A stretch of DNA of 64,000 nucleotides from Pseudomonadota bacterium. GTDB taxonomy: Bacteria > Pseudomonadota > Gammaproteobacteria > Steroidobacterales > GCA-2729495. Positions 10,899 to 21,031 of this stretch are shown here, in pieces. The DNA lies in NCBI GenBank assembly GCA_963205295.1, contig CAUJIY010000096.1:62001-126000 (forward strand). Direction: 5' to 3'. How positions within the stretch are numbered: position 1 is the first letter of the stretch; each line of letters opens with the position of its first letter. The notes under the pieces were generated by a model. It ran no database searches. It was not told the DNA's origin and saw only the letters and a list, made by a program, of their open reading frames with translations. The position numbers and the translations under genes were made by a program.

Positions 10899-11957
10899 AT
10901 GGAAATGCGTCTTTCAGCCCTACTGGCCGCGACCGCGCTGTCGCTCGCGGGCCCGACGATCGCTGCAGGTTCGGCCCTGAGCGACCTGGCCGCTACGTTG
11001 CAACCCGGAACCTGGGCGGAACTGCAGACCGGCAACATCGACAGCGCCCTCAGCGATACGCGGACCGGCGGCGTCGGCCATATCCTCCCGTACGCCGAGG
11101 GCATCCGCTGGGACCCGGTATCGAAGAAGGCCTACTACATCGGCAGCGATGATCCCGGCGACGGCCGCCGCTTCGTCGTCTACTCCGAAGCGACCAATTC
11201 GTGGAGTGTCCTGCCGGACCCGTGGTCCGGAACCGGCGTGGCACACGAGTACGACCTGACCGACATCGATGTCACCAACCGTGTGATCTACACGGTGCTG
11301 CCCGACGGCTTCGTCGGCAAGCAGTACAACATCAACACCGGCACGTTCAGCGACATGCCCTCGTTTCCGAGCATGAGCTATTCGTGCTGTGAAGCGGCAG
11401 TGCACTTCCCTGAAGCCGGTGGCCTGCTGCTGCTGAACAAGGGCACGTTCTACCGGCTGAGCGACAGCAGCCACAGCTGGAGCGAGTTTGCCGACGGCCC
11501 GACGACCAGCTACCACAGCGTCGCCGAGTACAACCCCACCCACAAGGTCGTGATCTTCGGTGGTGGCAACGACACCAGCCGTGCATTCGGCAAGGTGGCC
11601 AGCAACGGGCAGGTGACCGCGCTGCGTACACCGCCGATCGACCTCGAATCACCGCGTGTCGAAATCACGACGGACCCCGCCACGGGCCTGTACCTGGTAC
11701 TCGAGTACGGGCGGCGTTTCTACACCTACAACGTGCAGACGGATACCTGGACCGCACAGCAGACCGGCTCGATCCCGACAGCGATCTGGGCGACCGAGCC
11801 CGACCCGGGTCAGCTCAACACGCTGGCCACCCCGATCCCCGAATACGGGGTGATCATGTACACGACCTGCATGTACGACTGCACCGTGTTCCTGTACAAG
11901 CACGCCGACAGGCCGACGGCGCCGCCATCGGCTCCGACAGGCGTCAACGTACAGTAA
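10899..11957 (+). CDS. Secreted kelch-like beta-propeller protein ending in a short FnIII-like linker
   Basis: Signal peptide MEMRLSALLAATALSLAGPTIAAGS. Repeated blades (YNINTGTFSDMPSFPSM, YNPTHKVVIFGGGNDTSRAFGKV, YGRRFYTYNVQTDTW). Ends TAPPSAPTGVNVQ*. Confidence 0.7.
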   Translation: MEMRLSALLAATALSLAGPTIAAGSALSDLAATLQPGTWAELQTGNIDSALSDTRTGGVGHILPYAEGIRWDPVSKKAYYIGSDDPGDGRRFVVYSEATNSWSVLPDPWSGTGVAHEYDLTDIDVTNRVIYTVLPDGFVGKQYNINTGTFSDMPSFPSMSYSCCEAAVHFPEAGGLLLLNKGTFYRLSDSSHSWSEFADGPTTSYHSVAEYNPTHKVVIFGGGNDTSRAFGKVASNGQVTALRTPPIDLESPRVEITTDPATGLYLVLEYGRRFYTYNVQTDTWTAQQTGSIPTAIWATEPDPGQLNTLATPIPEYGVIMYTTCMYDCTVFLYKHADRPTAPPSAPTGVNVQ

Positions 11958-12017
11958 GGCCCCGCTGGGCCGCGGGCCGGTGCGATCACCCGCCGGGGTA
12001 ACGAAGCGCTGCCGGCT

Positions 12018-12428
12018 TCAGCACCGCGCCAGGGTGGGTGAACCCGGCGTGAGGGGCGCGCGGCTCGAGCGCGTGTGCTGGTCGAGCCACGACAGCAGGC
12101 ACTTCGTCAGCGCCTGGTCACAGGCTCCGCAGCGACCCTCGTAGAAGGCGTCCATCATGGCGCCGATGCGCTCGAGCAGGGCGTGGTAACGTGCCTTGCG
12201 CAGCGAGACCGCCTCGAGGGATCGCTCGTGCGCCAGGCGCTGTTCCAGCGCGACGTAGGCATTGATCCGCACGTACAGCAACCCCAGTCCATCGAGGACC
12301 GAGTCGCGGTCGGCGCCATGCTCGAGTCCCGCGCAGGTCTCGTTGATCGCCTCGACCAGCCGCTGGTGCTCGAGATCGAGCGGCCCGATGCCCGTCGTAC
12401 CCTTGATCGTCGCCTGACCGTCGTTCAT
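12018..12428 (-). CDS. Hemerythrin-like protein, apparently degenerate in metal ligands
   Basis: MNDGQATIKGTTGIGPLDLEHQRLVEAINETCAGL...YVALEQRLAHERSL...ARYHALLERIGAMM...LLSWLDQH. Confidence 0.5.
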   Translation of the reverse strand: MNDGQATIKGTTGIGPLDLEHQRLVEAINETCAGLEHGADRDSVLDGLGLLYVRINAYVALEQRLAHERSLEAVSLRKARYHALLERIGAMMDAFYEGRCGACDQALTKCLLSWLDQHTRSSRAPLTPGSPTLARC

Positions 12429-12583
12429 AAGCTGCCGCCTTGCGCGCTGCCTCATGGGACGATTCGACGCTAGCACCGGCCCGACCGCAGTCACAATGCG
12501 GCTTTCCCCTACCCGGATTTCGCCACTGCGCTGGCAGGCCACACACAGGCGCGTTGTTGCAACGCGGGAGCCCAGCGGCGCGG

Positions 12584-14917
12584 TCAGTGAACGGCGACGG
12601 CGACCGCACCGGGTTCGCCGATCCGATAGGGCCGATCGACAAAATGGCCCTGGATGTAGTCGACCCCCATCTCCCGCAGGACATCGAAATCGGCCTGCAC
12701 CTCGACCTGCTCGGCCACGACCTTGAAGCCGACGGTTTTCGCCAGCCGCGTGATCGCCGCGACGACCTGCCCGTTGACGGCATCCGACTTCAGGTTGCGG
12801 GTGTAGGCGCCGTCGATCTTGAGATAGTCGATCGCCAGTCCGCGCAGGCTGGCAAGCGCACCGACGCCGCTGCCGAAGTCGTCGAGCCCGAACTGGCAGC
12901 CCATGCCGTGCAGCACACTGGCAAAGCGCTCGGCACGCTCGACGTCGGCCATGAGGGCGTTCTCGCTGACTTCGAAGCACACCTGCGCCGGCGCCACCTG
13001 GCTCTGGTCGAGGCACTCGACCACGAACTCGAGGAAATCGTCCTCGCCCAGGCTCTGCCCCGACAGATTGATGGTGCAGCTGCGGCCTTCCGGCAGGCGG
13101 ATCGTGCCCTGCCCGATGGCACCGAGCGTGGTGCGCACCACCCAGCGATCGAGGCTGCCCATGAGGTGGTAGCGCTCGGCGGCCTGCAGGAAACTCGCCG
13201 GCTGCACCAGCTTGCCCTGATCGTCGATCAGACGCAGAAACACCTCGAGCGCCGGTCCCTGACCCTGGCGGCCAGCCACCGCGAGGATAGGCTGCACGAA
13301 CAGGTCGAGACGATCTTCCTTCAGTGCGGCCTGCAGCTGCCGCAGCCAGTAGATCTCGCCACGCTGGCGCGCCGCGACTTCGTCCCGCGCGGAGTACACG
13401 TGGACCCGTCCCCGCCCCTCCTGCTTGGCGACGTAACAGGCGGAATCGGCAGCACCGAGGATGTCCTCGATCGTGGTGCTGTCGCGGTCGATCTCGACCA
13501 TGCCGATACTGACGCCGATGGAAAACACCTTGTCCTGCCACACGAAGCGGTGGTCACGCACCGCGGTGCAGATGTCGTCGGCGATCTGGCGCGCCTTGTC
13601 GAGCGGACAGCCGAGCAGCAGTACGCCGAACTCGTCGCCGCCGAGCCGCGCCACCGCGTCGGACTCACGCACCTTCTCGCGGATCAGCCCGGCAACGCTG
13701 CGCAGCAGGCTGTCACCGGCAATGTGCCCGCAGGTGTCGTTAACCGGCTTGAAGCGGTCGAGGTCCAGGTAACAGAGCACGTGGCTGACGTTGTGCTCGC
13801 GCACCGATTGCAGCGCCTCATCGAGGCGGCGCTCGAACTCGCGGCGATTGACGAGGCCGGTCAGCGCATCGTGCGTGGCCTGATAGCTCATGCGCTTGGT
13901 CAGGCCGCGGATCTCCGAGACGTCGTGCATGATGACGACCGCCCCGGCAAGGACATCCCCCGGCCCCCGGATCGGCGAGGCGGTCAGCTCGATCGACAGC
14001 TCCCTGCCGCCCGCCTGCGACAGCAGCATCGCCCGCCGGCCCATGTTGACGCGGCGACGATCGGTCAGGCAGCGCTGGATCGGATCGCCGAGGTCGCGCC
14101 GGTCGGTCTCATCGATCAGCCTGGCGACGTCGCCCATGCGCTTGCCGATCGCCTGCTCACGGCCGATGCCGGTCAGCTTTTCGGCAGCGGCGTTCATGTA
14201 ATCGATCACGCCGTCCTGATCCGCCGTGATGACCCCTTCGCCGATCGATTCGAGCGTGATCTGCGCCTGCTGCTTGCCGCGGCCGAGCGTGCTCTCGATA
14301 TCCTTGCGGTAGCTGATGTCGCGCGCGATCGTGAGGATCGCCCGCTGCCCACGGTAGTCGATGATTGCGCCGCTCACCTCGGCCCACAGGCCGGACTCCT
14401 GACCGTTGACGAGCTGCACCTCCATGCGCTCCGGGAGGATTTCTCCGGCGAGACGCCGGGTGACCGCATTGCGGGTCATCGCCCGGTAAGCCGAGCGGAC
14501 CATGTCGGTCACGGGGCGGCCGATGAGGGTCTCCGGCGCGGCACCGAGGAGCTCGGCTGCGGCGCGATTGGCAAAGATGATGCGCTCGCGGTGCACCAGC
14601 ACCGGCTCGGGCATGGTGTTGGCGAGGTCGGCAAACAGCGTCTCGCGCTCGCGCACCTGACGGTCGCGCGCCTGCAGCGTCTCGAACAGGCGGTTGATGG
14701 TGGCGCCCAGCCCGGCGAGCTCGGCCGAATCGCGGGGATAGTCGAGCCGGGTGTTGAAGGCGCCACCATCCGCGGCCGCAGATACATCCTTGTGCAGCGT
14801 GTCGATGCGCCCGGCCTGGCGACGTAGCGCCAGCCAGAGCACCAGCGAGATCCCGGCCAGCGCCGCGCAGCCGAGCGCAAGCGAACCGATGAGCCAGAAC
14901 TGGGTCGTGGCCGTCAC
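12584..14917 (-). CDS. Membrane-anchored PAS-PAS-GGDEF-EAL protein (intact GGDEF, degenerate EAL)
   Basis: N-terminal TM, two PAS-like regions, ARLGGDEFGVLL, EAL-type domain with ALEVFLRL and GLDDFGSG. GTG start at 14917. Confidence 0.93.
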   Translation of the reverse strand: MTATTQFWLIGSLALGCAALAGISLVLWLALRRQAGRIDTLHKDVSAAADGGAFNTRLDYPRDSAELAGLGATINRLFETLQARDRQVRERETLFADLANTMPEPVLVHRERIIFANRAAAELLGAAPETLIGRPVTDMVRSAYRAMTRNAVTRRLAGEILPERMEVQLVNGQESGLWAEVSGAIIDYRGQRAILTIARDISYRKDIESTLGRGKQQAQITLESIGEGVITADQDGVIDYMNAAAEKLTGIGREQAIGKRMGDVARLIDETDRRDLGDPIQRCLTDRRRVNMGRRAMLLSQAGGRELSIELTASPIRGPGDVLAGAVVIMHDVSEIRGLTKRMSYQATHDALTGLVNRREFERRLDEALQSVREHNVSHVLCYLDLDRFKPVNDTCGHIAGDSLLRSVAGLIREKVRESDAVARLGGDEFGVLLLGCPLDKARQIADDICTAVRDHRFVWQDKVFSIGVSIGMVEIDRDSTTIEDILGAADSACYVAKQEGRGRVHVYSARDEVAARQRGEIYWLRQLQAALKEDRLDLFVQPILAVAGRQGQGPALEVFLRLIDDQGKLVQPASFLQAAERYHLMGSLDRWVVRTTLGAIGQGTIRLPEGRSCTINLSGQSLGEDDFLEFVVECLDQSQVAPAQVCFEVSENALMADVERAERFASVLHGMGCQFGLDDFGSGVGALASLRGLAIDYLKIDGAYTRNLKSDAVNGQVVAAITRLAKTVGFKVVAEQVEVQADFDVLREMGVDYIQGHFVDRPYRIGEPGAVAVAVH

Positions 14918-15191
14918 GGGAGAAGTCGGTCGCCGGTACCCGGCCTCATCATGATGTCATCGTCCATGTCGGTCGGGGCACCACTGCGCGTCGCAGCGCA
15001 CTGCCCGCGGCAGGCGCTCCCCGGGGGACGTGCCGCCCGGACATCCCGGTCCGGTGGCGAATTTTTCGGTAGCATAGCCGATGGGCTTGCGGCCCAACCC
15101 CGGGTTTTCACCATAATGGCGGTTGGCCGCCGGCCCGTGCCACCTCCACCGGGTCCCTGCCCAGCAACGCTCCGAAGGAGTCCGTTTCCCG

Positions 15192-15845
15192 ATGTCCCTG
15201 AACACCCCAGCAGCCCGCGCCCAGATGGTGAACCAGCAGATCCGTGCCTGGGACGTGCTCAATCCGGCCGTCCTGCGGGCGCTCAGCGAGGTGCCGCGCG
15301 AGAAATTCGTGCCCGAGACCTACCGCACCCTCGCCTTTGCCGACACCGAAATCCCGTTGGCCGGCGGCCAGCGGATGCTGACGCCCCAGGTCGCCGGACG
15401 CATCCTGCAGGCCCTGGACGTCGGCGCCACGGACCGGGTACTCGAGGTCGGCACCGGCAGTGGCTTTCTCACCGCCTGTCTCGGCCGGCTCGGGGCGCAG
15501 GTCACCAGCCTGGAGATCGACCCTGTACTTGCCGAGACGGCACGACGCAACCTGCGGGACGCGGGCGCCGCCAACTGCGAAGTCCTCACCCAGGACGTCT
15601 TCCGCTGGCAGCCACCCGGACCGTTCGACTGCATCGCCGTCACCGGTTCGCTTCCCGAATACGACAGCCGCTTCCAGGAGTGGCTCGCCCAGGGGGGACG
15701 CCTGTTCGTCGTTGTCGGGCAGGCACCGGCAATGGAAGCCTGCCTCGTCCATCGCACCCCGGAGGGCTTCGAGCGCGAGTCGCTGTTCGAGACCGTATTG
15801 CCGGTGCTAGCCCACGCACCGCAGCGGGAAAGGTTCCAGTTCTGA
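15192..15845 (+). CDS. pcm: Protein-L-isoaspartate O-methyltransferase
   Basis: MSLNTPAARAQMVNQQIRAWDVLNPAVLRALSEVPREKFVPETYRTLAFADTEIPLAGGQRM..., VLEVGTGSGF. Confidence 0.93.
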   Translation: MSLNTPAARAQMVNQQIRAWDVLNPAVLRALSEVPREKFVPETYRTLAFADTEIPLAGGQRMLTPQVAGRILQALDVGATDRVLEVGTGSGFLTACLGRLGAQVTSLEIDPVLAETARRNLRDAGAANCEVLTQDVFRWQPPGPFDCIAVTGSLPEYDSRFQEWLAQGGRLFVVVGQAPAMEACLVHRTPEGFERESLFETVLPVLAHAPQRERFQF

Positions 15846-15989
15846 TGCCGGCGGCAGACCCGGTCGGCGACGTTACAAATCGTTACAGTATGCGCCTGCG
15901 CCTGCGCCGGACTTTCCATTAGTCTTTACGCTTCGCCGACGTCGCCCGCCCGATGGCGTGGCCGCGGCGCTTCATCGGGAACGACGAAC

Positions 15990-17414
15990 ATGGTCAGAAC
16001 CCTGACGATTGCCGGTTTTCTCGCCCTGCTGCTGGTCACGACGCCGGGGCGCGCCGAGACGCTCTGGGACGTCTACCAGATGGCGCGCCAGAACGACCCG
16101 CAGCTGCGCGAGGCGGAAGCGAGCCGCATGGCCGCACGCGAGGCCAAGCCGCAGGCACGTGGGGCGCTGCTGCCACAGATCTCGGGAACCGCGTCCTTTG
16201 GCCAGGACGAGACCGACAGCACCCGCAGCGGAGTTTCCTTCGGTTCAGTCGGCGGTCTCACCGATTCCGCATTCCGGACCGACAAGGACGACTGGCAGGT
16301 GCAGCTGCGCCAGACGGTATTCCGCTGGGACCAGTGGGTGCGCTTCCGACAGGCCGACAAGGAGGTCCTGCAGGCCGACATCGATTATCGCGTCGCCGAA
16401 CTGGCCCTGTACACGCGCGTCGCCGACGCCTACTTCAACGTCCTCGCCGCCGAGGACACGCTGGCTGCCAATATCGCGGCACGGGAGGCCATCGCCCGCC
16501 AGCTGGAGCAGGCGCAGAAGCGCTTCGAGGTCGGGCTGATCGCCATCACCGACGTGCAGGAAGCACAGTCCGGCTACGACCAGTCCATTGCCGCCGAAAT
16601 CCTCGCCAAACGCCAGCTCGCCAACAGCAAGGAGGTCCTGCGCGAAATCGTCGGAGACTATCCGGGAGACCTGGCGAAGCCCAAGGACGAGTTCCCCCTT
16701 CTGCCGCCGACGCCGGCCGACGAGGACCAGTGGGTCGAGACAGCCCTGCAGCAGAACCTCAGCCTGCAGTCGGCCCAGCTCGGTGCGGAGATCGCCCGGG
16801 ACGACATCAGCATTGCACGGGCCGGCCATCTGCCGACAGTCGATCTGGTCGGCAGCCACACGGACAACCGGCAGCGCGGCAACCAGAACGTGTTCTTCGA
16901 CTCCGATCCTCCCGGAGGCGGCACCTTTACCATCGGTGGCCAGGCATTCGACAGCGAAACGGACAGCATCAGCCTGCAGGTCGCCCTGCCGATCTTCAGT
17001 GGTGGCGCCACCAGCTCGCGTGTGCAGCAGTCCGTCTACCAGCATCGCGCCGCCAAGGAGCGGCTCGAACGTACGGCGCGGCAGACGGAACGCGCCACGC
17101 GCGATGCCTACCTCGCCGTGACCTCCGAGATCTCGCGCGTCAAGGCGCTGCAACAGGCGCTGAAATCAGCCCAGACCGCACTGCAGGCAACCGAAGCCGG
17201 GTTCGAGGTCGGCACCCGCACCACCGTTGATGTCCTCGACGCCCGCCGCCAGCTCTACCAGGCCGAGACCAACTACGCACGCAGCCGTTACGACTACATC
17301 GTCAACGTGGTCAAGCTCAAGGAAGCGACTGGGGCTCTCGCCGAGCCGGATCTGCAGAAGATCAACGCCTGGCTCGAGAGTCGGCCCACCGCGCCGGCGC
17401 CAGCAACGCCCTAG
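15990..17414 (+). CDS. tolC: TolC family outer membrane protein
   Basis: Signal peptide; ETLWDVYQMARQNDPQL; VADAYFNVLAAEDTL; FEVGLIAITDVQEAQSGYD; FEVGTRTTVDVLDARRQLYQAETNYARSRYDYIVNVVKLKEATG. Confidence 0.95.
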   Translation: MVRTLTIAGFLALLLVTTPGRAETLWDVYQMARQNDPQLREAEASRMAAREAKPQARGALLPQISGTASFGQDETDSTRSGVSFGSVGGLTDSAFRTDKDDWQVQLRQTVFRWDQWVRFRQADKEVLQADIDYRVAELALYTRVADAYFNVLAAEDTLAANIAAREAIARQLEQAQKRFEVGLIAITDVQEAQSGYDQSIAAEILAKRQLANSKEVLREIVGDYPGDLAKPKDEFPLLPPTPADEDQWVETALQQNLSLQSAQLGAEIARDDISIARAGHLPTVDLVGSHTDNRQRGNQNVFFDSDPPGGGTFTIGGQAFDSETDSISLQVALPIFSGGATSSRVQQSVYQHRAAKERLERTARQTERATRDAYLAVTSEISRVKALQQALKSAQTALQATEAGFEVGTRTTVDVLDARRQLYQAETNYARSRYDYIVNVVKLKEATGALAEPDLQKINAWLESRPTAPAPATP

Positions 17415-18706
17415 CCCGACGGACCCGCAACCACGCCTGCCCCGGCAGCGACCAGGGGTTCGACCAGCGCGAGCAGGCGGCTCACGGCACCGCGATTACT
17501 CTCGAGGACCTGGCGCGCCCGCTGACCGCGTCGCTCACGCTCGTCCGCATCGCCGCAGAGCCGGATAACCTCGGCAGCGAGCGTACCGGCATCACTCGCG
17601 ATGCTCGTGGCGCCCTGTTCCAGCAGCAGCTCCGCGATGTCCGGGGCGTTGAAGTTGTACGGCCCCGTGATGGAGGGCAGGCCAAGAGCAGCCGGCTCCA
17701 GCAGGTTGTGGCCACCGACCCGCACCAGGCTGCCGCCGACAAAGGCAACGTCGGCGGCCGCGTAGAACAAAGCCAGTTCGCCCATGCTGTCGCCAAGGAA
17801 CACCTCGGTCGCCGACGTGCAGGTCGCCGTGCTGCTTCGAGAAACGCTCGAGAAGCCCTCCCGTGCGACCAGCGCAGCGACCGTGGCGAAACGCTCCGGA
17901 TGGCGCGGCACCAGGATCAGCAGTGCATCGGGCCGGCTGACCAGAACCTGCCGATGCGCCTCGAGCACCACCTGTTCCTCGTCCTGGTGCGTGCTTGCCG
18001 CAATCCAGACGGCGCGACCGGGAGCATGGGCCATGCGCAGCGCCTGCCCGGCGGCCGCCACCCCGGCAGGCAATTCGAAGTCGAACTTGATGTTTCCGGT
18101 GACGTGGGTACGTGCGGGGCTGGCACCGAGCCGGCGAAACCGCTCCGCATCAGCCTCGCTCTGGGCGCCAATCACGATGCCGTGCGCGAGGCTGTCGCGA
18201 ATCAGGTTGAAGAGGATCCGGTAGCCCCGTGCCGACCTGGCCGAGATCCGTGCACTCGCCATGACCAGCGGGATCCCGCGGCGTCCACACTCGTGGTAGA
18301 GGTTCGGCCAGATCTCGGTCTCCAGAATGACCGTGAGTGCAGGCCGGACCCGGTCGAAGAAGCGCCGCACCGATCCCGGATCGTCATAGGGCATGTAGCT
18401 GTGGGTCACCGTCGCGCCGAACAGGTCCCGGGCACGCTGCGAACCCGTGGGTGTCATCGTGGTGACGACCAGCGGCATCCCGGGATAGCGCCGGCCGAGC
18501 GCGCGGACCAGCGGCGCCGCCGCCGTCACTTCACCGACAGACACCGCGTGGATCCAGATGCTCGGACCCGGCAGCTGAGCGAATCCGCAGCCGAAACGCT
18601 CGGTCAGGCGCTCGCGGTAGCGTGGCTCGCTGAGGCTTCGCCACAGGAGGTGCCCGAGGAATACGGGCAGCATCAGCCAGGAGAAAACGACGTAGGCGAG
18701 CCGCAC
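17411..18706 (-). CDS. waaA: 3-deoxy-D-manno-octulosonic acid transferase
   Basis: IWIHAVSVGEVTAAAPLVRAL, TVILETEIWPNLYHEC, HVTGNIKFD, AFVGGSLVRVGGHNLLEPAALGLP. Confidence 0.96.
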   Translation of the reverse strand: MRLAYVVFSWLMLPVFLGHLLWRSLSEPRYRERLTERFGCGFAQLPGPSIWIHAVSVGEVTAAAPLVRALGRRYPGMPLVVTTMTPTGSQRARDLFGATVTHSYMPYDDPGSVRRFFDRVRPALTVILETEIWPNLYHECGRRGIPLVMASARISARSARGYRILFNLIRDSLAHGIVIGAQSEADAERFRRLGASPARTHVTGNIKFDFELPAGVAAAGQALRMAHAPGRAVWIAASTHQDEEQVVLEAHRQVLVSRPDALLILVPRHPERFATVAALVAREGFSSVSRSSTATCTSATEVFLGDSMGELALFYAAADVAFVGGSLVRVGGHNLLEPAALGLPSITGPYNFNAPDIAELLLEQGATSIASDAGTLAAEVIRLCGDADERERRGQRARQVLESNRGAVSRLLALVEPLVAAGAGVVAGPSG

Positions 18707-18716
18707 GGTCCGGTGG

Positions 18717-20144
18717 TCAGGTCCGGTCGCGGATCGCCGCGATGATGCGCGACGTCGAGCGGCCTTCCCGGAACCTCAGCACCTCGACCGTGCCGCCGTT
18801 GGCGATGACAGCAGCGCCGCCGGCGATATCCTCGGGACGGTAGTCACCGCCCTTGACGAGCACGTCGGGCAGGACTTCGCCTACCAGTTCCGCCGGTGTG
18901 TCCTCGGTGAACGGCACCACCCAGTCGACCGCAGCCAGGCCGGCAAGCACCGCCATGCGATCCTCGAGGTTGTTGACCGGACGAGCGGCACCTTTCAGGC
19001 GACGCACCGAGTCGTCGTCGTTGACCGCCACCAGCAGGCGATCGCCACGCGCCTTGGCCTCTTCCAGATAGGCAACGTGGCCGGCGTGCAGGATGTCGAA
19101 GCAACCGTTGGTCATGACGATACGCTCGCCACGCGCCCGCGCTTCCTCGGCCACCCGGCGCGCCTCGTCGCGATGGAGGAGCCCGCGCCCACCCCGACCG
19201 CGCTCGTGCAGCTCCAGGCGCAGCTCGGAAGGTGTCACCGAAGCCACGCCGATCTTGCGCACCACCAGGCCGGCGGCGACATTGGCCAGTGCGGCCGCAT
19301 CCGTGAGGGTCATCCCGGCTCCGAGCCCGGCGGCAAGCGTGGCGATCACCGTATCGCCGGCGCCGGTGACGTCGAACACCTCGCGGGCGCGCGCCGGCAG
19401 GAACACCGCCTGGCGCTCGGCGCTGACCACGACCATGCCGCGCTCGCCCAGCGTGATCACCAGCGCGGCCAGTGCCAGATCGGTGCGCATCCGCTGCGCA
19501 CGCGCAACGAGTTCGGTGTCGTCGGCAGAGGACCCGGCGACAGCCTCGAACTCGGCGAGGTTCGGCGTGAGCAGCGTCGCGCCCCGGTAGCGGGTGAAAT
19601 CCGCGCCCTTCGGGTCGACGAGTACCGGCACGTTGCGTTCGCGGCAGTCCTGTACGAGGCGCTGGGCTTCGCTCAGCGTACCCTTGGCGTAATCCGACAG
19701 GATACAGACGGCGGCTGCCTGCAGGTGCCGGCGCACGATCCCGACGAGGTCGGCAGCGTCGGCGGGCCCGAAGGCATCCTCGGTATCGAGCCGGATGAGT
19801 TGCTGGTTTCGGCTCAGGACACGCAGCTTGGTGATGGTCGGCAGCGTCGCCGACTGCACGGCGTCGAGGCCGATACCGCGTTCGCCGACCAGCGCCCGCA
19901 GGGTCGCACCGGGCGGGTCGTTGCCGATGATACCGGTCAGGACGGTCTCGGCGCCGAGGCTCGCCAGGTTGACGGCCACGTTGGCCGCCCCACCTGCGCG
20001 CGCCTGCGATTGCGTCACCTTGACGACCGGCACCGGTGCCTCGGGCGAAATCCGCGACGTCGGCCCGAACCAGTACTGGTCGAGCATCAGGTCGCCCGCG
20101 ACCAGGGTCCGAACCGTGGAGAAATCGGGAACGGCGAGGCTCAT
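18717..20144 (-). CDS. hldE: Bifunctional D-beta-D-heptose 7-phosphate kinase / heptose 1-phosphate adenylyltransferase
   Basis: PfkB-like N-domain (DLMLDQYWFGPTSRISPEAPVPVV, DVTGAGDTVIA) plus nucleotidyltransferase (MTNGCFDILHAGHVAYLEEAKARGD). Confidence 0.96.
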   Translation of the reverse strand: MSLAVPDFSTVRTLVAGDLMLDQYWFGPTSRISPEAPVPVVKVTQSQARAGGAANVAVNLASLGAETVLTGIIGNDPPGATLRALVGERGIGLDAVQSATLPTITKLRVLSRNQQLIRLDTEDAFGPADAADLVGIVRRHLQAAAVCILSDYAKGTLSEAQRLVQDCRERNVPVLVDPKGADFTRYRGATLLTPNLAEFEAVAGSSADDTELVARAQRMRTDLALAALVITLGERGMVVVSAERQAVFLPARAREVFDVTGAGDTVIATLAAGLGAGMTLTDAAALANVAAGLVVRKIGVASVTPSELRLELHERGRGGRGLLHRDEARRVAEEARARGERIVMTNGCFDILHAGHVAYLEEAKARGDRLLVAVNDDDSVRRLKGAARPVNNLEDRMAVLAGLAAVDWVVPFTEDTPAELVGEVLPDVLVKGGDYRPEDIAGGAAVIANGGTVEVLRFREGRSTSRIIAAIRDRT

Positions 20145-20284
20145 GCCGGCAAGTTTACAGGCTGCCACGGCCCCCGCGTAGGAGCCGACTTCGGCCGTGA
20201 TCTCCGGCCGGCCCTGCCGCGGAACATCGCGGCTGACGGCGTGCCTCCAGGGACGCGCCGGATACGGTCAGAAACGGCGGGCTG

Positions 20285-20998
20285 TCAGCCGCACTTCGAA
20301 TCGCCGCAGGCGAGACAGGTCAGGCAGCCATCCATCATCACCACGGCGGTGACGTTGCAGACCTTGCACAGCTGTGCTCCGTCCGGGTAGTGCCCCTTGG
20401 CGAAGGCATCCTGCTGGCGGCTGCGCTCCTCGAACTCCCGGCGCTTCGACTCTATCAGGCGTTTCTGGTGCTCATCGAGCGAATCCGGTGGCAACAGGCC
20501 GATCGACTTCAGGTGGCGCTCGATGATGTGGCCGAGGTCGGCGATGATCGAAGGCATGAACTTGCCGCCCGGCTGCCAGTAGCCGCCGCGCGGATCGAAC
20601 ACCGCTTTCAGCTCGTCGACCATGAAGGTGACATCGCCGCCCTTCCTGAACACCGCCGACATGAGGCGAGTCAGCGCCACGATCCACTGGTAGTGATCGA
20701 GGTTCTTCGAGTTGATGAAGATCTCGAACGGGCGGCGCTGTTCATGCTCGGTACCGGCATTGAGCACAATATCGTTGATCGTCACGTACATCGCGTGGTC
20801 CGAGACCGGTGTCTTCACCTTGTAGGTCGAGCCCATCAGCATCTCCGGGCGCTCGAGCCTCTCGTGCATGCGCACGACCTTGCCGTCCGGGCTGACTTCG
20901 CGCGTCGCCGGCTTCTCAGCCTTGCTCTCGGCGGCCCTGCTGTCGGCGCCTTCGACGCGATAGCGGACGATCTTCTTGTCGATGGTGATCTTCGGCAT
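20285..20998 (-). CDS. nrdJb: Class II ribonucleotide reductase, TSCPD-like C-terminal subunit (NrdJb-like)
   Basis: MPKITIDKKIVRYRVEG..., NAGTEHEQRRPFEIFINSKNLDHYQWIVALTRLMSAVFRKGGD..., CKVCNVTAVVMMDGCLTCLACGDSKCG. Adjacent to nrdJa. Confidence 0.88.
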   Translation of the reverse strand: MPKITIDKKIVRYRVEGADSRAAESKAEKPATREVSPDGKVVRMHERLERPEMLMGSTYKVKTPVSDHAMYVTINDIVLNAGTEHEQRRPFEIFINSKNLDHYQWIVALTRLMSAVFRKGGDVTFMVDELKAVFDPRGGYWQPGGKFMPSIIADLGHIIERHLKSIGLLPPDSLDEHQKRLIESKRREFEERSRQQDAFAKGHYPDGAQLCKVCNVTAVVMMDGCLTCLACGDSKCG

Positions 20999-21031
20999 GC
21001 GGGTGTCTCCAGGCAGCTCTGCGCCAGCGCG

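Noticed and set aside
12440-14827. 795-aa plus-strand ORF antisense to the GGDEF-EAL gene
   Set aside because: Antisense shadow of high-GC coding sequence, with no recognisable domain. The minus strand carries clear PAS/GGDEF/EAL motifs.
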